Origin: Breoghania corrubedonensis
GTDB lineage: Bacteria; Pseudomonadota; Alphaproteobacteria; Rhizobiales; Stappiaceae
NCBI RefSeq assembly: GCF_003053845.1
Contig: NZ_QAYG01000013.1
Location: forward strand, 1-64,000
Reading direction: 5' to 3'
Length of the DNA stretch: 64,000 nt
This document shows positions 52,075 through 61,014 of the stretch, one piece after another. Position numbers and translations under genes: made by a program. Positions within the stretch are counted from its first letter, which is position 1, and every line of letters begins with the position of its first letter. A model generated the notes under the pieces. The model saw only the letters and a program-made list of their open reading frames with translations, had not been told where the DNA came from and searched no databases.

Positions 52075-52650
52075 TCATGCGTGGCGCCAGACAGGGGCGA
52101 TTTCCGTGCCCTTGCCAAGGACATAACCGAACTGGATGTTCAGGAAGCCAAGCGGCTCGAGATAGCGGGCGTTCTTGAGCGGACCGGCATCGACTGCCTC
52201 GAGCCCCATATCGGTGGCAAGGCTCATCACCATTTTCTTAGCCGCGTCGTCGTCGGCCGCGACGAACGTCTGGATGGGAGCACCGCCGACCTTCATTCCG
52301 CCGGCGTAGTGCTGGGCGAAGATCGTGTTGAACCCCTTCACCACCGAAGCGCCGGGGAGCAGCTTTGCGATCTCTTCGGCGGCGGAACTGTCATGACCGA
52401 CCTGCAGACCCGAGAAATCCTCGGTGATCGGGTTGGAGAGGTCGACGACCACCTTGCCCTTGAAGTCCGCCTTTCCGGCCAGCCCCGCGGCCGCCCCGTA
52501 GGGAGTGGCAAGGATCACCAGATCCGCACCGCGCACCGCGGCCGCGAGATCTGCGTCCCGAGCGTAGGCGGTGACATCGTGGGAGGTCTTGGCGATGGCC
52601 CCTGCGAGGCCGGAGCCGATGTTGCCGTTTCCGATGATTGCGATATTCAT
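52075..52650 (-). CDS. NADPH-dependent F420 reductase-like oxidoreductase
   Basis: A 191-residue Rossmann protein of the F420-dependent NADP reductase/NADP-oxidoreductase family. The dinucleotide loop GNGNIGSGLAGA lies at 8-19, followed by DLVILATPYGA, VVVDLSNPITEDF and VVKGFNTIFAQHYAGG. In non-F420 bacteria such proteins act on NADP and unknown acceptors. It is the first gene after the LysR divergent promoter, ahead of the dioxygenase and hydroquinone reductase. Confidence 0.87.
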   Translation of the reverse strand: MNIAIIGNGNIGSGLAGAIAKTSHDVTAYARDADLAAAVRGADLVILATPYGAAAGLAGKADFKGKVVVDLSNPITEDFSGLQVGHDSSAAEEIAKLLPGASVVKGFNTIFAQHYAGGMKVGGAPIQTFVAADDDAAKKMVMSLATDMGLEAVDAGPLKNARYLEPLGFLNIQFGYVLGKGTEIAPVWRHA

Positions 52651-52734
52651 TGCTCTTGTCCTTTTCTCGCCGCCACCGGGCGGCCCGTGTTGTGTGAAGC
52701 GAAGTTAGGACTTGAGTGCCTTCTACAAAATGGC

Positions 52735-52757
52735 GAAGTTATAGAATTACTATCTTC
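52735..52757. promoter_or_regulatory. Imperfect dyad in the LysR divergent promoter
   Basis: A 23-base AT-rich segment opens with GAAG and closes with CTTC and is partly symmetric, with a T-N11-A type layout. It lies 24-46 bases upstream of the LysR ATG. LysR regulators usually bind such sites in the shared region; binding is inferred. Confidence 0.4.
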
Positions 52758-52780
52758 TTTTTGTTCCTAATAGGCACACC

Positions 52781-53677
52781 ATGGATATCGTTGATGAGCT
52801 CAGGGCCTTCGTCGCGACCGCCCAGGCGGGATCGTTCACGGCCGCGGCGGACCAGCTCGGGGTGTCGAACCGGCTGACATCGAAATACGTCGCCGAACTG
52901 GAGGCGCGCCTTGGTACGCGGCTGTTTCAGCGCACGACCCGCCGCGTCGGTCTGACGCCAGCCGGCGAGGATCTGCTCGCGCGCGCGCCCGCCCTGATCG
53001 ACGATCTTGATGAGCTTCTTTCCGAGGTGGCGGAAAGTTCGCATGGGCTTTCCGGCGTGATCCGGATCTCCGCTCCCGTCACTTTCGGGGAGGTCTATGT
53101 CGGGGCGATGCTGGGCCGGTTCGCCCGTCTCAATCCCGGACTGACACTCGACCTGCGGCTGAACGACCGCTACGTCGATCTGGCGACGGAGGGCATCGAC
53201 GTGGCCTTCCGGATGGGGGAGAGCGACATGCTTTCTCTCAAGGTGCGAAAGTTCGGCAGCTTTCGCACCGCGGTCGTGGCAAGCCCGGATTATCTCCAAC
53301 GGAACGGCACACCGACCTCGCCGGACGAACTTGCAGAGCACAGTTGTATCGTGGATACGAACAGGCGCTCGCCCCGGCGTTGGGTGTTCAACCGCGACGG
53401 GGACGATGTCGTCGTCAATATCGAGGGAAAGATCCTCGTCAATTCGGCCCGCGCTGCCGCCGGATTGTCCACGGACGGCCTGGGCATCGCATATGCACCG
53501 CGCTTTGCCGTCCGCGACGGTCTGGCATCGGGCGCTCTCGTCCGGTTGATGGAGGGATACGAGAGCGAGAGCAATCCGCTCAGCGCCGTCTACCTTGAAG
53601 GTCGCGCCCTGCCGCGCAAAGTGCGGGCGTTAATCGACTTCGCGGCCGAAGATATCCGCTCCGCCGACATCCTGTGA
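52781..53677 (+). CDS. LysR-family transcriptional regulator
   Basis: A 298-residue LysR protein. The N-terminal helix-turn-helix is AFVATAQAGSFTAAADQLGVSNRLTSKYVAELEARLGTRLFQRTTRRVGLTPAGE (about 9-63); the C-terminal substrate domain starts near 90 (GVIRISAPVTFGEVYVGAMLGRFARLNPG). The second helix NRLTSKYV departs from the usual SAVSRQI. It is divergent from the F420-reductase-like, dioxygenase and hydroquinone reductase genes, whose likely inducer is an aromatic or quinone. Confidence 0.93.
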   Translation: MDIVDELRAFVATAQAGSFTAAADQLGVSNRLTSKYVAELEARLGTRLFQRTTRRVGLTPAGEDLLARAPALIDDLDELLSEVAESSHGLSGVIRISAPVTFGEVYVGAMLGRFARLNPGLTLDLRLNDRYVDLATEGIDVAFRMGESDMLSLKVRKFGSFRTAVVASPDYLQRNGTPTSPDELAEHSCIVDTNRRSPRRWVFNRDGDDVVVNIEGKILVNSARAAAGLSTDGLGIAYAPRFAVRDGLASGALVRLMEGYESESNPLSAVYLEGRALPRKVRALIDFAAEDIRSADIL

Positions 53678-53712
53678 TGCGGAACGGGGCGCGCGCACGG
53701 GTGCACCCCGTG

Positions 53713-53878
53713 CAGAAGCTCTGGATCGTCCCTATCCCCGGCACCACCAAACGGCATCGGCTCTCCCGACATCGCCCTCACATCCGATGATCTCGCGACG
53801 ATCAAGGCCTCCGTTGCGGAAATCCACGTCAAGGGCGAACGATACACCGAAGCGGGCCTTCGGACTGTCGGGCTCTGA
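53713..53878 (+). pseudogene. C-terminal remnant of an aldo/keto reductase
   Basis: Two short blocks on the plus strand match the end of aldo/keto reductases. One frame reads LWIVPIPGTTKRHRL (53720s-53763). A shifted frame, from 53756, reads IGSPDIALTSDDLATIKASVAEIHVKGERY to a TGA at 53876-53878. The LEEN-type segment between them is lost, and nothing upstream resembles the barrel domain. It probably belonged to the neighbouring LysR redox cluster before deletion. Confidence 0.7.
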
Positions 53879-53996
53879 TCAGTCGCAGTATCACCGCCTT
53901 GAACGGTGAAAAGCGGATCGCTTTTTTTCAAGAAGTATCAAATGCACAGCTTCTCGACAAAACTTCGGCGTCGATCTGTTTGCTCGTCCTATAGAA

Positions 53997-54033
53997 CACC
54001 TCCTGTTTCGTAAGGAGGTGCTCTCCATTTTTT
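53997..54033 (+). terminator. Possible plus-strand terminator
   Basis: 8-base perfect arms (53997-54004 and 54013-54020) with an 8-base loop, then six Ts after a seven-base gap. It would stop read-through from the LysR side into the antisense of tctE. The spacing makes it a weak candidate. Confidence 0.4.
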
Positions 54034-54185
54034 CCAGGGAAGTCCCGAAGCCCTCATTGGCGAAGCACCGGAAGATGTCCGCAACGCACTTTTGTCTCTC
54101 GAAAAGCGGACCAGAGCTCAGGGGCAGAGCAGTGCGGTTCGAAGCGAACCGGGAAGTGACTTCAGCCAGCTCCAACCCGATGGCT

Positions 54186-55556
54186 TCAGGAACTGCCAAC
54201 GAGGACGACCCGGACATGACAGCCGGCGTCGGTGGCAATAACCCGCGCATCGCCGTGATGCAGCCCGGAAATATCACGCACGATCGACAGTCCGAGCCCG
54301 CAGCCAATCGCACCTTCCGGAGCCACCCGATAGAAGCGGTCGAAAACCCGTTCCGCGGAGGCGGAGGGAATGCCCGGACCGTTGTCACGCACGTCCAGCT
54401 CGACATGCTCCGCCGCGAAAGTCAGGATCACCTCGATAACGGGCTGGACCGCGACACCATACCGCTCGGCATTCTCGAGCAGGTTGAGAAGCATCTCCCC
54501 CACGAGAACCGGATCTCCTGAAAAGCTCCGCGGCTCTCCGCGAAGCTGATAGGTGATCTCGATGCCTTTCGGCAGAACGCGCTCGGCGAAATGGCGGGTG
54601 ATGTCCTGGACCGTGGCCTCCAGATCGAAGCGAACCGCCAGCCCCTTCAAGTCGCGCCCGCGCACCCGTTCCATCGAGAGTAGCTGATTGGTCAACCGCC
54701 CGGCGCGTCTGGCTGCGACCGCGACCTCCTCCACCCGCACTCTCAACGCCGTCTCATCCTTCGCCGTCAGCGCCGCCTCTGCCTGCGCCTGAATGCCGGC
54801 AATCGGCGTACGAACCTGGTGCGCGGCATCGGAAATGAAGGCATCGCGGATTTCGAACGCTCTCCTGAGCCGCTCGAACAGGGAATTCATCGCGGCAACG
54901 AGCGCTCCGATTTCCCGCGGCACCACCTGCTCGATCGGGCGCAGGTCGTTCGCGGTGCGCGACACGAGCGCCGCCTCCAGATCCTTGAGCGGTTTCAGGC
55001 CGCTTCGAATGCCGAACCAGACAAGCAGCCCGGCGACGGCGAGCAACCCGCCAAAATATACGGCGGTTTGTCCGAGCAGGCTCAGACTGAGATCCTGGCG
55101 CTGCCGGACGGTCTGCCACACCTCGACAGTCACCGTGCCACTCATCGGACGGTCGGTGACAACCTCCGTCATGAACAGTCCGCGAACGGTCTGACCGTGA
55201 TAGACGGCATCGAAGTAGACGGGTTCACCCGGCGGCTTCGCACCGGCATTCGGCACATTCGGCGCATCCGACATGCCCGTCACATAGGCCCCTCCGGGAC
55301 CGGTAATGCGGTAGAAGATCTGATCGCCCAACGTTTCCACAAGGGCGTTGAGCACGGCCCTCGTCAGCAGGTCCCCCTCGTTCGTGGTCACGTCACGCGA
55401 AATGGTGAGCGCGATCGTGTAGAGGGTATTGTCGTAGAGATCGCGAGAGAGTTTCGTGAACTGGCTGTAGCGGGCGACCGATGCCACGCAAGCAGCGACG
55501 AAGAGCGGAACGACGATGAAAACGAACAACCGGTTCTTGAGCGACCCCGTGTTCAA
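54186..55556 (-). CDS. tctE: TctE-type sensor histidine kinase
   Basis: A 456-residue kinase. The N-terminal helix (about 8-28) and extracytoplasmic 2CSK_N-type domain (YTIALTISRDVTTNEGDLLTRAVLNALVETLGDQIFYRI) are typical of TctE sensors for tricarboxylates. A second helix lies at about 163-183, then the H-box DAAHQVRTPIAGIQAQAEAAL, N-box NLLENAERYG, G1 DNGPGIP and GCGLGLSI. The TTG at 55556 is chosen because it overlaps the regulator TGA (TTGA) and has GGGGAAAG upstream. Next to the Tct transporter genes, so citrate-like ligands are likely. Confidence 0.9.
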   Translation of the reverse strand: MNTGSLKNRLFVFIVVPLFVAACVASVARYSQFTKLSRDLYDNTLYTIALTISRDVTTNEGDLLTRAVLNALVETLGDQIFYRITGPGGAYVTGMSDAPNVPNAGAKPPGEPVYFDAVYHGQTVRGLFMTEVVTDRPMSGTVTVEVWQTVRQRQDLSLSLLGQTAVYFGGLLAVAGLLVWFGIRSGLKPLKDLEAALVSRTANDLRPIEQVVPREIGALVAAMNSLFERLRRAFEIRDAFISDAAHQVRTPIAGIQAQAEAALTAKDETALRVRVEEVAVAARRAGRLTNQLLSMERVRGRDLKGLAVRFDLEATVQDITRHFAERVLPKGIEITYQLRGEPRSFSGDPVLVGEMLLNLLENAERYGVAVQPVIEVILTFAAEHVELDVRDNGPGIPSASAERVFDRFYRVAPEGAIGCGLGLSIVRDISGLHHGDARVIATDAGCHVRVVLVGSS

Positions 55557-56224
55557 GCGCTTTCCCCATCCAGCATATAGCCGAGCCCGCGCGCCGTCCT
55601 GATCGCGACACCCGTGCCGTCGATCTTGCGGCGCAGCCGGGAGACGAGAAGGTCGATCGCGTTGTCCTCGATCTCCGCGCCCGTTCCGTAAAGGGTGTCC
55701 GATATGAGCGCGCGCGAGACGATGCGTCCGCGATGCTCGAGAAGGCATTCGAAAAGAGCGAGTTCACGCCTGGGAAGCTCGATCACCGTACCGCGGTGGA
55801 ACAGCTCCCGGCGCCCCCGGTTGAATTTCAGCCCGCCCAGTTCTTCCCATTCGCTGCGCAGCACCGGCCTGCGGCGGGCGAGCGCACGCAGGCGCGCCAC
55901 AAGTTCCGCCATTTCGAACGGCTTCACCAGATAGTCGTCGGCGCCGAGCTCCAGCCCCTGAACACGCTCGGAGGTCTTGCCGCGTGCCGTGAGGATGAGT
56001 ATGGGCGTCGAGCAGCCTGCCCTGCGCAACGCACGGATCACCTCGAAACCGTTCTGACCGGGAAGGTTGATGTCTATGATGGCTACGTCCGCATCGGCGT
56101 CCTTGAGGAAAACCTCGCCTGCAAGACCGTCTTCGATCCAGTCGACACCGAAGCCGAGATCTTCGAGCGCGCCCCGAATGGCTCTGGCCAGGATCTCATT
56201 GTCCTCAAGTATCGCGATACGCAT
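55553..56224 (-). CDS. tctD: TctD-type response regulator
   Basis: A 223-residue OmpR-family regulator. The receiver (1-115) has the acidic pair LEDNE, phospho-Asp in AIIDINLPGQNG and Lys in YLVKPF. The winged helix (about 130-220) has IELPRRELALFECLLEHRGRIVSRALISDTLYG and LVSRLRRKIDGTGV. It matches TctD/QseB-like regulators. Translationally coupled to the kinase and divergent from a solute-binding-protein gene that it probably controls. Confidence 0.92.
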   Translation of the reverse strand: MRIAILEDNEILARAIRGALEDLGFGVDWIEDGLAGEVFLKDADADVAIIDINLPGQNGFEVIRALRRAGCSTPILILTARGKTSERVQGLELGADDYLVKPFEMAELVARLRALARRRPVLRSEWEELGGLKFNRGRRELFHRGTVIELPRRELALFECLLEHRGRIVSRALISDTLYGTGAEIEDNAIDLLVSRLRRKIDGTGVAIRTARGLGYMLDGESA

Positions 56225-56360
56225 CAACTCGTCCCGTAACTCACCAGAAAGCAGGCCGGACAGAGGCGCCGAACCGCCACAGGCGGGTATCGGCAATTCA
56301 TGTTCCGGTGTTATCCATACATATGCGACACTGATAAGCCAGTCTGGGGAGGCCAACACT

Positions 56361-57458
56361 GTGAATGCCACAAATGGTATGCGGCTTGCGACACTTGCAC
56401 TCGCAGCCATTGTGACATTGTCCTGCACAGGAGACGGTGCGCGGGCCGGAACCAGCTTTGCGGGAAAGACGATCATATGGACCGTCCCCAACTCCCCTGG
56501 CGGCGGCTCTGGCCGGATCGCCCAGTTCCTTGCACCCTTTCTGACAAAGTACCTGCCGGGACACCCCACCATCTCGATTTCGTACCAGCCCGGAGGTGGT
56601 TCGATCCGTGGCGCCAACCAGTTCGCATCGCACGCCAAGTCCGACGGACTGCACCTGCTGATCACCACCGGCTCCACCCAGCTGCCATTCCTGCTCGGCG
56701 ACCCGCGTGTGAAATACGACTACAAGGACTGGCGCATCATCATGGTGATGCCGACTGGCGGTGTCGTCTACACCACGCCAAGGCTCGGAATCCATGGTCC
56801 CTCCGACATTGCCAGGCTCGCGAACAAGCGGCTGATCTATGCCAATCAGGGCGCGACATCGCTTGATCTGATCCCCTTGCTGGCGTTCAGGCTGCTGGGG
56901 CTGAAAGTGGAGCATGTCTTCGGCTATCGCGCCCGCGCTGATGGCCGCCTCGCCTTCGAGCGCGGCGACGTGAACATCGACTACCAGACGACCCCCGCCT
57001 TTCTCAAAAGCGTCCGGCCGATGGTTGAAAGCGGAACGGCGATTCCCCTTTTCTCGTGGGGTGTCCTGGGCAAGGACGGCAAGCTTGAACGCGACCCCAC
57101 CTTTCCCGACCTCCCGAATTTCGATGAGGTCTATGAGACGCTGAGAGGCAAAGCCCCCTCCGGGCCCGAATACGAAACCTACATGTCCATCTTCACCACC
57201 GAGTTCCTGGCGCAGAAGATGGTATTCGTCCCCAAGGACACGCCCGATGCGATCGTCGAGACCTACGAGGCCGCGCTCAAGGCGATAACGGAGGACCCCG
57301 ATTACAAGGCTGAGGTCGCGAACGTTCTCGGCGACTACAGGCTGACCATCGGCAAGGAGGCGCAAGCGCTGTTTCACAGGGGCACGACGATCCGCCATGC
57401 GGACCGGAAAAGCATTACCCGCATTCTCTCAGACTACGGCGTGAACCTGAGCAAGTGA
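56361..57458 (+). CDS. Tripartite tricarboxylate transporter solute-binding protein (TctC-like)
   Basis: A 365-residue periplasmic binding protein. The signal peptide (about 1-30) is MRLATLALAAIVTLSCTGDGARAG, containing a Cys that might be a lipobox but lacks the usual Leu-x-Gly/Ala pattern. The mature part has IWTVPNSPGGGSGRIAQFLAPFLTKYLPG and SYQPGGGSIRGANQFASHAKSDGLHLLI, both Bug/TctC features. It is longer than the usual ~325 residues and differs from the second TctC at 59663. The GTG at 56361 has GGAGG 8 bases upstream. Divergent from tctD. Confidence 0.85.
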   Translation: MNATNGMRLATLALAAIVTLSCTGDGARAGTSFAGKTIIWTVPNSPGGGSGRIAQFLAPFLTKYLPGHPTISISYQPGGGSIRGANQFASHAKSDGLHLLITTGSTQLPFLLGDPRVKYDYKDWRIIMVMPTGGVVYTTPRLGIHGPSDIARLANKRLIYANQGATSLDLIPLLAFRLLGLKVEHVFGYRARADGRLAFERGDVNIDYQTTPAFLKSVRPMVESGTAIPLFSWGVLGKDGKLERDPTFPDLPNFDEVYETLRGKAPSGPEYETYMSIFTTEFLAQKMVFVPKDTPDAIVETYEAALKAITEDPDYKAEVANVLGDYRLTIGKEAQALFHRGTTIRHADRKSITRILSDYGVNLSK

Positions 57459-57493
57459 CGCTGCGCGCCTGACAAAGGCGACAGGGCGACGGA

Positions 57494-57518
57494 CCGGCAG
57501 ACACTTGAGGCCTGCCGG
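57494..57518. terminator. Hairpin between convergent tct genes
   Basis: 7-base perfect arms (57494-57500 and 57512-57518) with an 11-base loop, in the 70-base gap between the convergent solute-binding gene and tctB. It may terminate transcription in both directions; no clear T run. Confidence 0.45.
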
Positions 57519-57528
57519 CTCTGGGCTG

Positions 57529-58020
57529 TCAGCTTTGAAGCCGGAAGATGAAACTGGTGAGCCAGTCATCCAGAACCCCGGCGGGGACCGGAACATAGAA
57601 GACCGTCATGAACAGCACCGCGAAGACCACCGAGAAGGCCGCGGCACAGGCAAGAGCCAGCAGGATCCGTTTTTGGCCCAGCATGTAAAGCGACACGGCA
57701 ATCGCCAGCGTCGTCGTGACGATGAACCCCAGCAAGCCCAGTAGCCACGGATAGGCAACCCAAAGGATCACGAACGCGAAAAGTCGCAGCCGCTCGGGGC
57801 CCGTGGCCGCAACCAGATGGGACACGTCGCCCGTCAGGACGGTCGGCTCGCGGCGTTGCGCGACGGCTGTGGCGATCATGTACAGCGTTCCCGCCAGCAC
57901 CACCGTCACCAGCGTCAGCGGGTAGGTGCTGGCCATGCCGGAGATGCCCATGGCCTGCTCGCCGAGCACGAGCGCGAAGGCGGCAATCAACAGGAATGAA
58001 ACCAGTCTGAAGACAAACAT
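57529..58020 (-). CDS. tctB: Tripartite tricarboxylate transporter small membrane subunit
   Basis: A 163-residue membrane protein with four hydrophobic helices (about 5-24, 32-52, 80-112 as a long pair, 120-148), the pattern of TctB. GISGMASTYPLTLV near 27-40 and ILWVAYPWLLGLLGFIVTTTLAIAVSLYMLGQKR are typical. It starts at ATG 58020 with GAGGAGG upstream, 11 bases after tctA. The order here is tctC-tctA-tctB rather than the common C-B-A. Confidence 0.87.
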   Translation of the reverse strand: MFVFRLVSFLLIAAFALVLGEQAMGISGMASTYPLTLVTVVLAGTLYMIATAVAQRREPTVLTGDVSHLVAATGPERLRLFAFVILWVAYPWLLGLLGFIVTTTLAIAVSLYMLGQKRILLALACAAAFSVVFAVLFMTVFYVPVPAGVLDDWLTSFIFRLQS

Positions 58021-58031
58021 GCCGGACCTCC

Positions 58032-59525
58032 TCAAACTTCGGTCTGTTCGGGCATGCCGCGCCGCGAGGTTCCGCGAACGAGACGGAAGCCCAGCATGAG
58101 CACGGACACGGCCAGAAACACCACGGCGACAGGGCGCTGGAGCACCTCCCCCACGGAACTGTAGGAAGTGTTGAGAACAGCGATCTGCTGCTCGAACAAC
58201 GGCCCGAGAATGACAGCCATCACCACCGGCAACAGCGAGATCCGCAGGGCCTGGAACCAGAGCGCGAAGGCGGTCGCGCCGAGCATGACGAACACATCGA
58301 ACATGTTGTTCTGGATGGCGAAGGTCCCGAGGATCGAGAACACCGCGACGAAGGTCGCCAGAACGAATTTCGGGATCTTGAGAACGAAGGCGCAGTAGCG
58401 CGCCGCGAAGACGCCGAAGAAAAGCATGAAGATGTTGAGGATCAGGAAGCCCCAGAAGAAGCTGTAGATGAGGGTCGGCTGATTGGCGAAGAGCATCGGG
58501 CCCGGCTGCAGGCCATGCAGCGTCAGCGCGCCGATGAACACGGCCGCCGCGCCGGAGCCGGGAATACCCAGCGAAATGAGCGGGATCAGCGATCCGCCGA
58601 CATTGGCGCTGATGGAGGTTTCCGATGCGATCAGCCCCGAGATCGATCCTTTGCCAAACTTCTCGTTGCGCTTGTTGAAGCGCTTTTCGAGCGCATAGGA
58701 AATGAACGGCGTCTCCACCGGTCCAAGTGCCGGCAGGATCCCCAGAAAGACCCCCGTCACGGCAGAACGCAGATAGGTGAAGATCCGGGTTGGCACCACG
58801 CGCAGCAATTCGCCATACGGCCTCTTGCCGTCGAAGATGATCTCGCCGCCCTTGTCGGGCTTCAACGAATTGAGTGCCAGGACCACGGCCTGGCTCATGC
58901 AGAAGAACCCGATCAGCACGGCGACGAGATTGAAGCCGGAATACAGTTCAACAACGCCAAATGTGAAACGCGGCGTGCCGATGACCGGGTCGATCCCGAT
59001 CGTCACGATCAACAGGCCGACGAAACAGCCGAAAAGATTGGACGCGAGCGGCGTTTCCAGCATCACGATCACGATGGTGAAGCTGAAGATCAGCAACGCG
59101 CAATATTCCGGCGAGCCGAAGCTCAGCGCGAAAGAGGAGAGAATTGGTGTCAGGAACAGCACCGCGATGGCTGCCAGAATGCCGCCAATTCCCGAGCTTA
59201 CGGCCGCCAGAGCGAGGGCGAAGGGCGCCTTGCCGGCCCGCGCCATGGCATGGCCCTCCCAACTCGTCACGATCGAGGCGGGTGTTCCGGGAATGTTGAT
59301 GAGAATGGCAGAGATGCTGCCGCCGAATATGCCGCCGGAATAGATGCCACCGAGCATTATCATGCCGTGCTCGGGGCTCATGAGGAACGTCACCGGAACG
59401 AACAACGCGATGCCAAGCGTCGCCGTCAAGCCGGGGATGGCACCGAAGATGATGCCAATGATGACGCCGCCGATTTCTGCCGCCACGCTCTGGTAGGTGA
59501 TGGCGTTCAGGAAACCTTCGAGCAT
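58032..59525 (-). CDS. tctA: Tripartite tricarboxylate transporter large membrane subunit
   Basis: A 497-residue inner-membrane permease with about 12 helices. TctA motifs include GIIFGAIPGLTATLGIALFVPVTF near 23-46 and the second half repeat ISANVGGSLIPLISLGIPGSGAAAVFIGALTLHGLQPGPMLF, each with the Gly-Pro elbow that forms the substrate site. It imports tricarboxylates or related acids with protons or sodium. It lies 137 bases downstream of tctC and 11 bases before tctB. Confidence 0.95.
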   Translation of the reverse strand: MLEGFLNAITYQSVAAEIGGVIIGIIFGAIPGLTATLGIALFVPVTFLMSPEHGMIMLGGIYSGGIFGGSISAILINIPGTPASIVTSWEGHAMARAGKAPFALALAAVSSGIGGILAAIAVLFLTPILSSFALSFGSPEYCALLIFSFTIVIVMLETPLASNLFGCFVGLLIVTIGIDPVIGTPRFTFGVVELYSGFNLVAVLIGFFCMSQAVVLALNSLKPDKGGEIIFDGKRPYGELLRVVPTRIFTYLRSAVTGVFLGILPALGPVETPFISYALEKRFNKRNEKFGKGSISGLIASETSISANVGGSLIPLISLGIPGSGAAAVFIGALTLHGLQPGPMLFANQPTLIYSFFWGFLILNIFMLFFGVFAARYCAFVLKIPKFVLATFVAVFSILGTFAIQNNMFDVFVMLGATAFALWFQALRISLLPVVMAVILGPLFEQQIAVLNTSYSSVGEVLQRPVAVVFLAVSVLMLGFRLVRGTSRRGMPEQTEV

Positions 59526-59662
59526 TTTCCCTATCCTTTGATGCCAGGTCCTGTGGTCACTGAGGCCGGATTTCGCAAAGCCGGGCGCACGCGCTCACCG
59601 ACAGACACCGCGCCGGCCATTGGCCGACACGGTGCCCCTCGTTCGCTTTCGTGAGATCGACG

Positions 59663-60649
59663 TCAGTGGGCGGCGTTCTGGAAATACTCGCTGACAGCCT
59701 CGAACGAGGCGTTGTAGCGCGCCTGTTCTTCTTCAGCGGTCAGGGGGATTAGCTCGATGCCGACTTTCTCGAAGGCCTCGCGCGTTTCCTCTTCCTTCAG
59801 CGTGTCATTGATGATCGAGGCAAGGTAGGCTTTGATCTCCGCGGGCACCTTCGGGCTGACGGCGACGAGACGGTCGGCGCCCCAGGTTCCCGACGGAATC
59901 TTCACGCCCAGATCCTTCATCGTCGGTGCGTCGGGCACCTGCGAGAGCGGCGTGTTGTCGGCAACCGCCAGCAACTTCATCTGCCCCGCGTCGATGAACT
60001 GAGCGACTTCGTCATAGTAGTTGGCAGCAATATCGACATTGCCGCCGAGAAGCGCCACGGCAGCAGGTTTGCCGCCCTGGAACGGCACGATGGTGAACTT
60101 CACACCAAGCTGCTTTTCGAGGATACGGGTGGCGATATCGAAGGCACCATTGGGAATGACGCCGACCTTCAGTTCGCCCGGATGCTCCTTGGCGTAGGCG
60201 ATCACTTCCTTGAAGCTCTTGCCGGCGATCTTCGACTTGGTTCCGGATAGCCAGATGGCGGGAGCGAAGGTGATGCCTGCAAGAGGCTCCAGATCGCCCT
60301 TCACGAAGGGGGCCCGGCCCTGAACAACGCTGATCGCCATTGTCGGATTGGCGAGCACGCCGACCGTGTAGCCGTCAGCCTTCGCCTGCTTGGCGACATA
60401 GGAATTGCCGATGGTGCTGCCGCCGCCCGCGCGGTTTTCCACGCGGAACTGCAGCCCGGTCGTGCGCTCAAGTTGGGCAGCCAGTGTGCGCGCCGTCAGG
60501 TCGACGCCACCGCCGGCCGGATAGGGAACGACAAGATTGATGGGGCGAGTCGGATAGTTGGCCGGCTTGTCCGCCGCCGACGCGCCCACGGCGCTGGCGA
60601 TGGTGAAAAGCACGGCTGCGCCGGTCACGGCGACTGATTTGAACGTCAT
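59663..60649 (-). CDS. tctC: Tripartite tricarboxylate transporter solute-binding protein TctC
   Basis: A 328-residue periplasmic binding protein with a Sec signal peptide (about 1-25, ASA cleavage). The Bug/TctC features are PTRPINLVVPYPAGGGVDLTARTLAAQLER, RAGGGSTIGNSYVAKQAKADGYTVGV and GGKPAAVALLGGNVDIAANYYDE. It should hand a carboxylate to TctAB. The ATG at 60649 is used; a GTG directly before would add one residue. First gene of the tctC-A-B operon. Confidence 0.94.
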   Translation of the reverse strand: MTFKSVAVTGAAVLFTIASAVGASAADKPANYPTRPINLVVPYPAGGGVDLTARTLAAQLERTTGLQFRVENRAGGGSTIGNSYVAKQAKADGYTVGVLANPTMAISVVQGRAPFVKGDLEPLAGITFAPAIWLSGTKSKIAGKSFKEVIAYAKEHPGELKVGVIPNGAFDIATRILEKQLGVKFTIVPFQGGKPAAVALLGGNVDIAANYYDEVAQFIDAGQMKLLAVADNTPLSQVPDAPTMKDLGVKIPSGTWGADRLVAVSPKVPAEIKAYLASIINDTLKEEETREAFEKVGIELIPLTAEEEQARYNASFEAVSEYFQNAAH

Positions 60650-61014
60650 CACAGATCAACCTCCCAATTATTGCTTGATTCCAACAGGCAGCGCTGGCTC
60701 CTCCAGTCGGCTTCACTCAATCGGCCACAAGGCTGAAAGCGCGGTGCCTGCTCGGGCCCACACAATAAGGTTGATCACCTGTCCAAAACCTGTCCGCCCT
60801 CCCGCCATTGACGAAGGGGCGCCGTGCCGCACCCGGCAACCCCAATCGTCAAGCTCGGCCGGGACCTGTCCCGGCATTCCGGACTACCTCACATGTTTAC
60901 GCCGAGGCGACAAAGGGACACGAACGGGATCAGAGAGGGCGAAACCGCTCGGCGAGCATCGCCGGACCAAAAGTCGCCGGTATGGATCGTCACCTGCCGA
61001 CAGCGGTTCGCCGT
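60650..61014. other. Intergenic region between tctC and the GbpR-like gene
   Basis: 365 bases between two minus-strand genes. It holds the tctC promoter, which I cannot pinpoint. No supported gene, strong hairpin or tRNA is seen; plus-strand frames running through it are antisense to the LysR gene. Confidence 0.55.

Larger units (their letters stand above)
53678..54185. other. Region between LysR and tctE
   Basis: 508 bases with no intact gene. It holds the aldo/keto reductase remnant (53713-53878), a short AGCG-GAT-CGCT hairpin with seven Ts near 53912-53929, and a better hairpin with 8-base arms at 53997-54020 and a T run at 54028-54033. These could end plus-strand transcription. Confidence 0.6.

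Noticed and set aside
58515-59654. 379-codon plus-strand frame opposite tctA
   Set aside because: Antisense shadow of a strong TctA gene; composition dominated by Arg, Asp, His and Gln.
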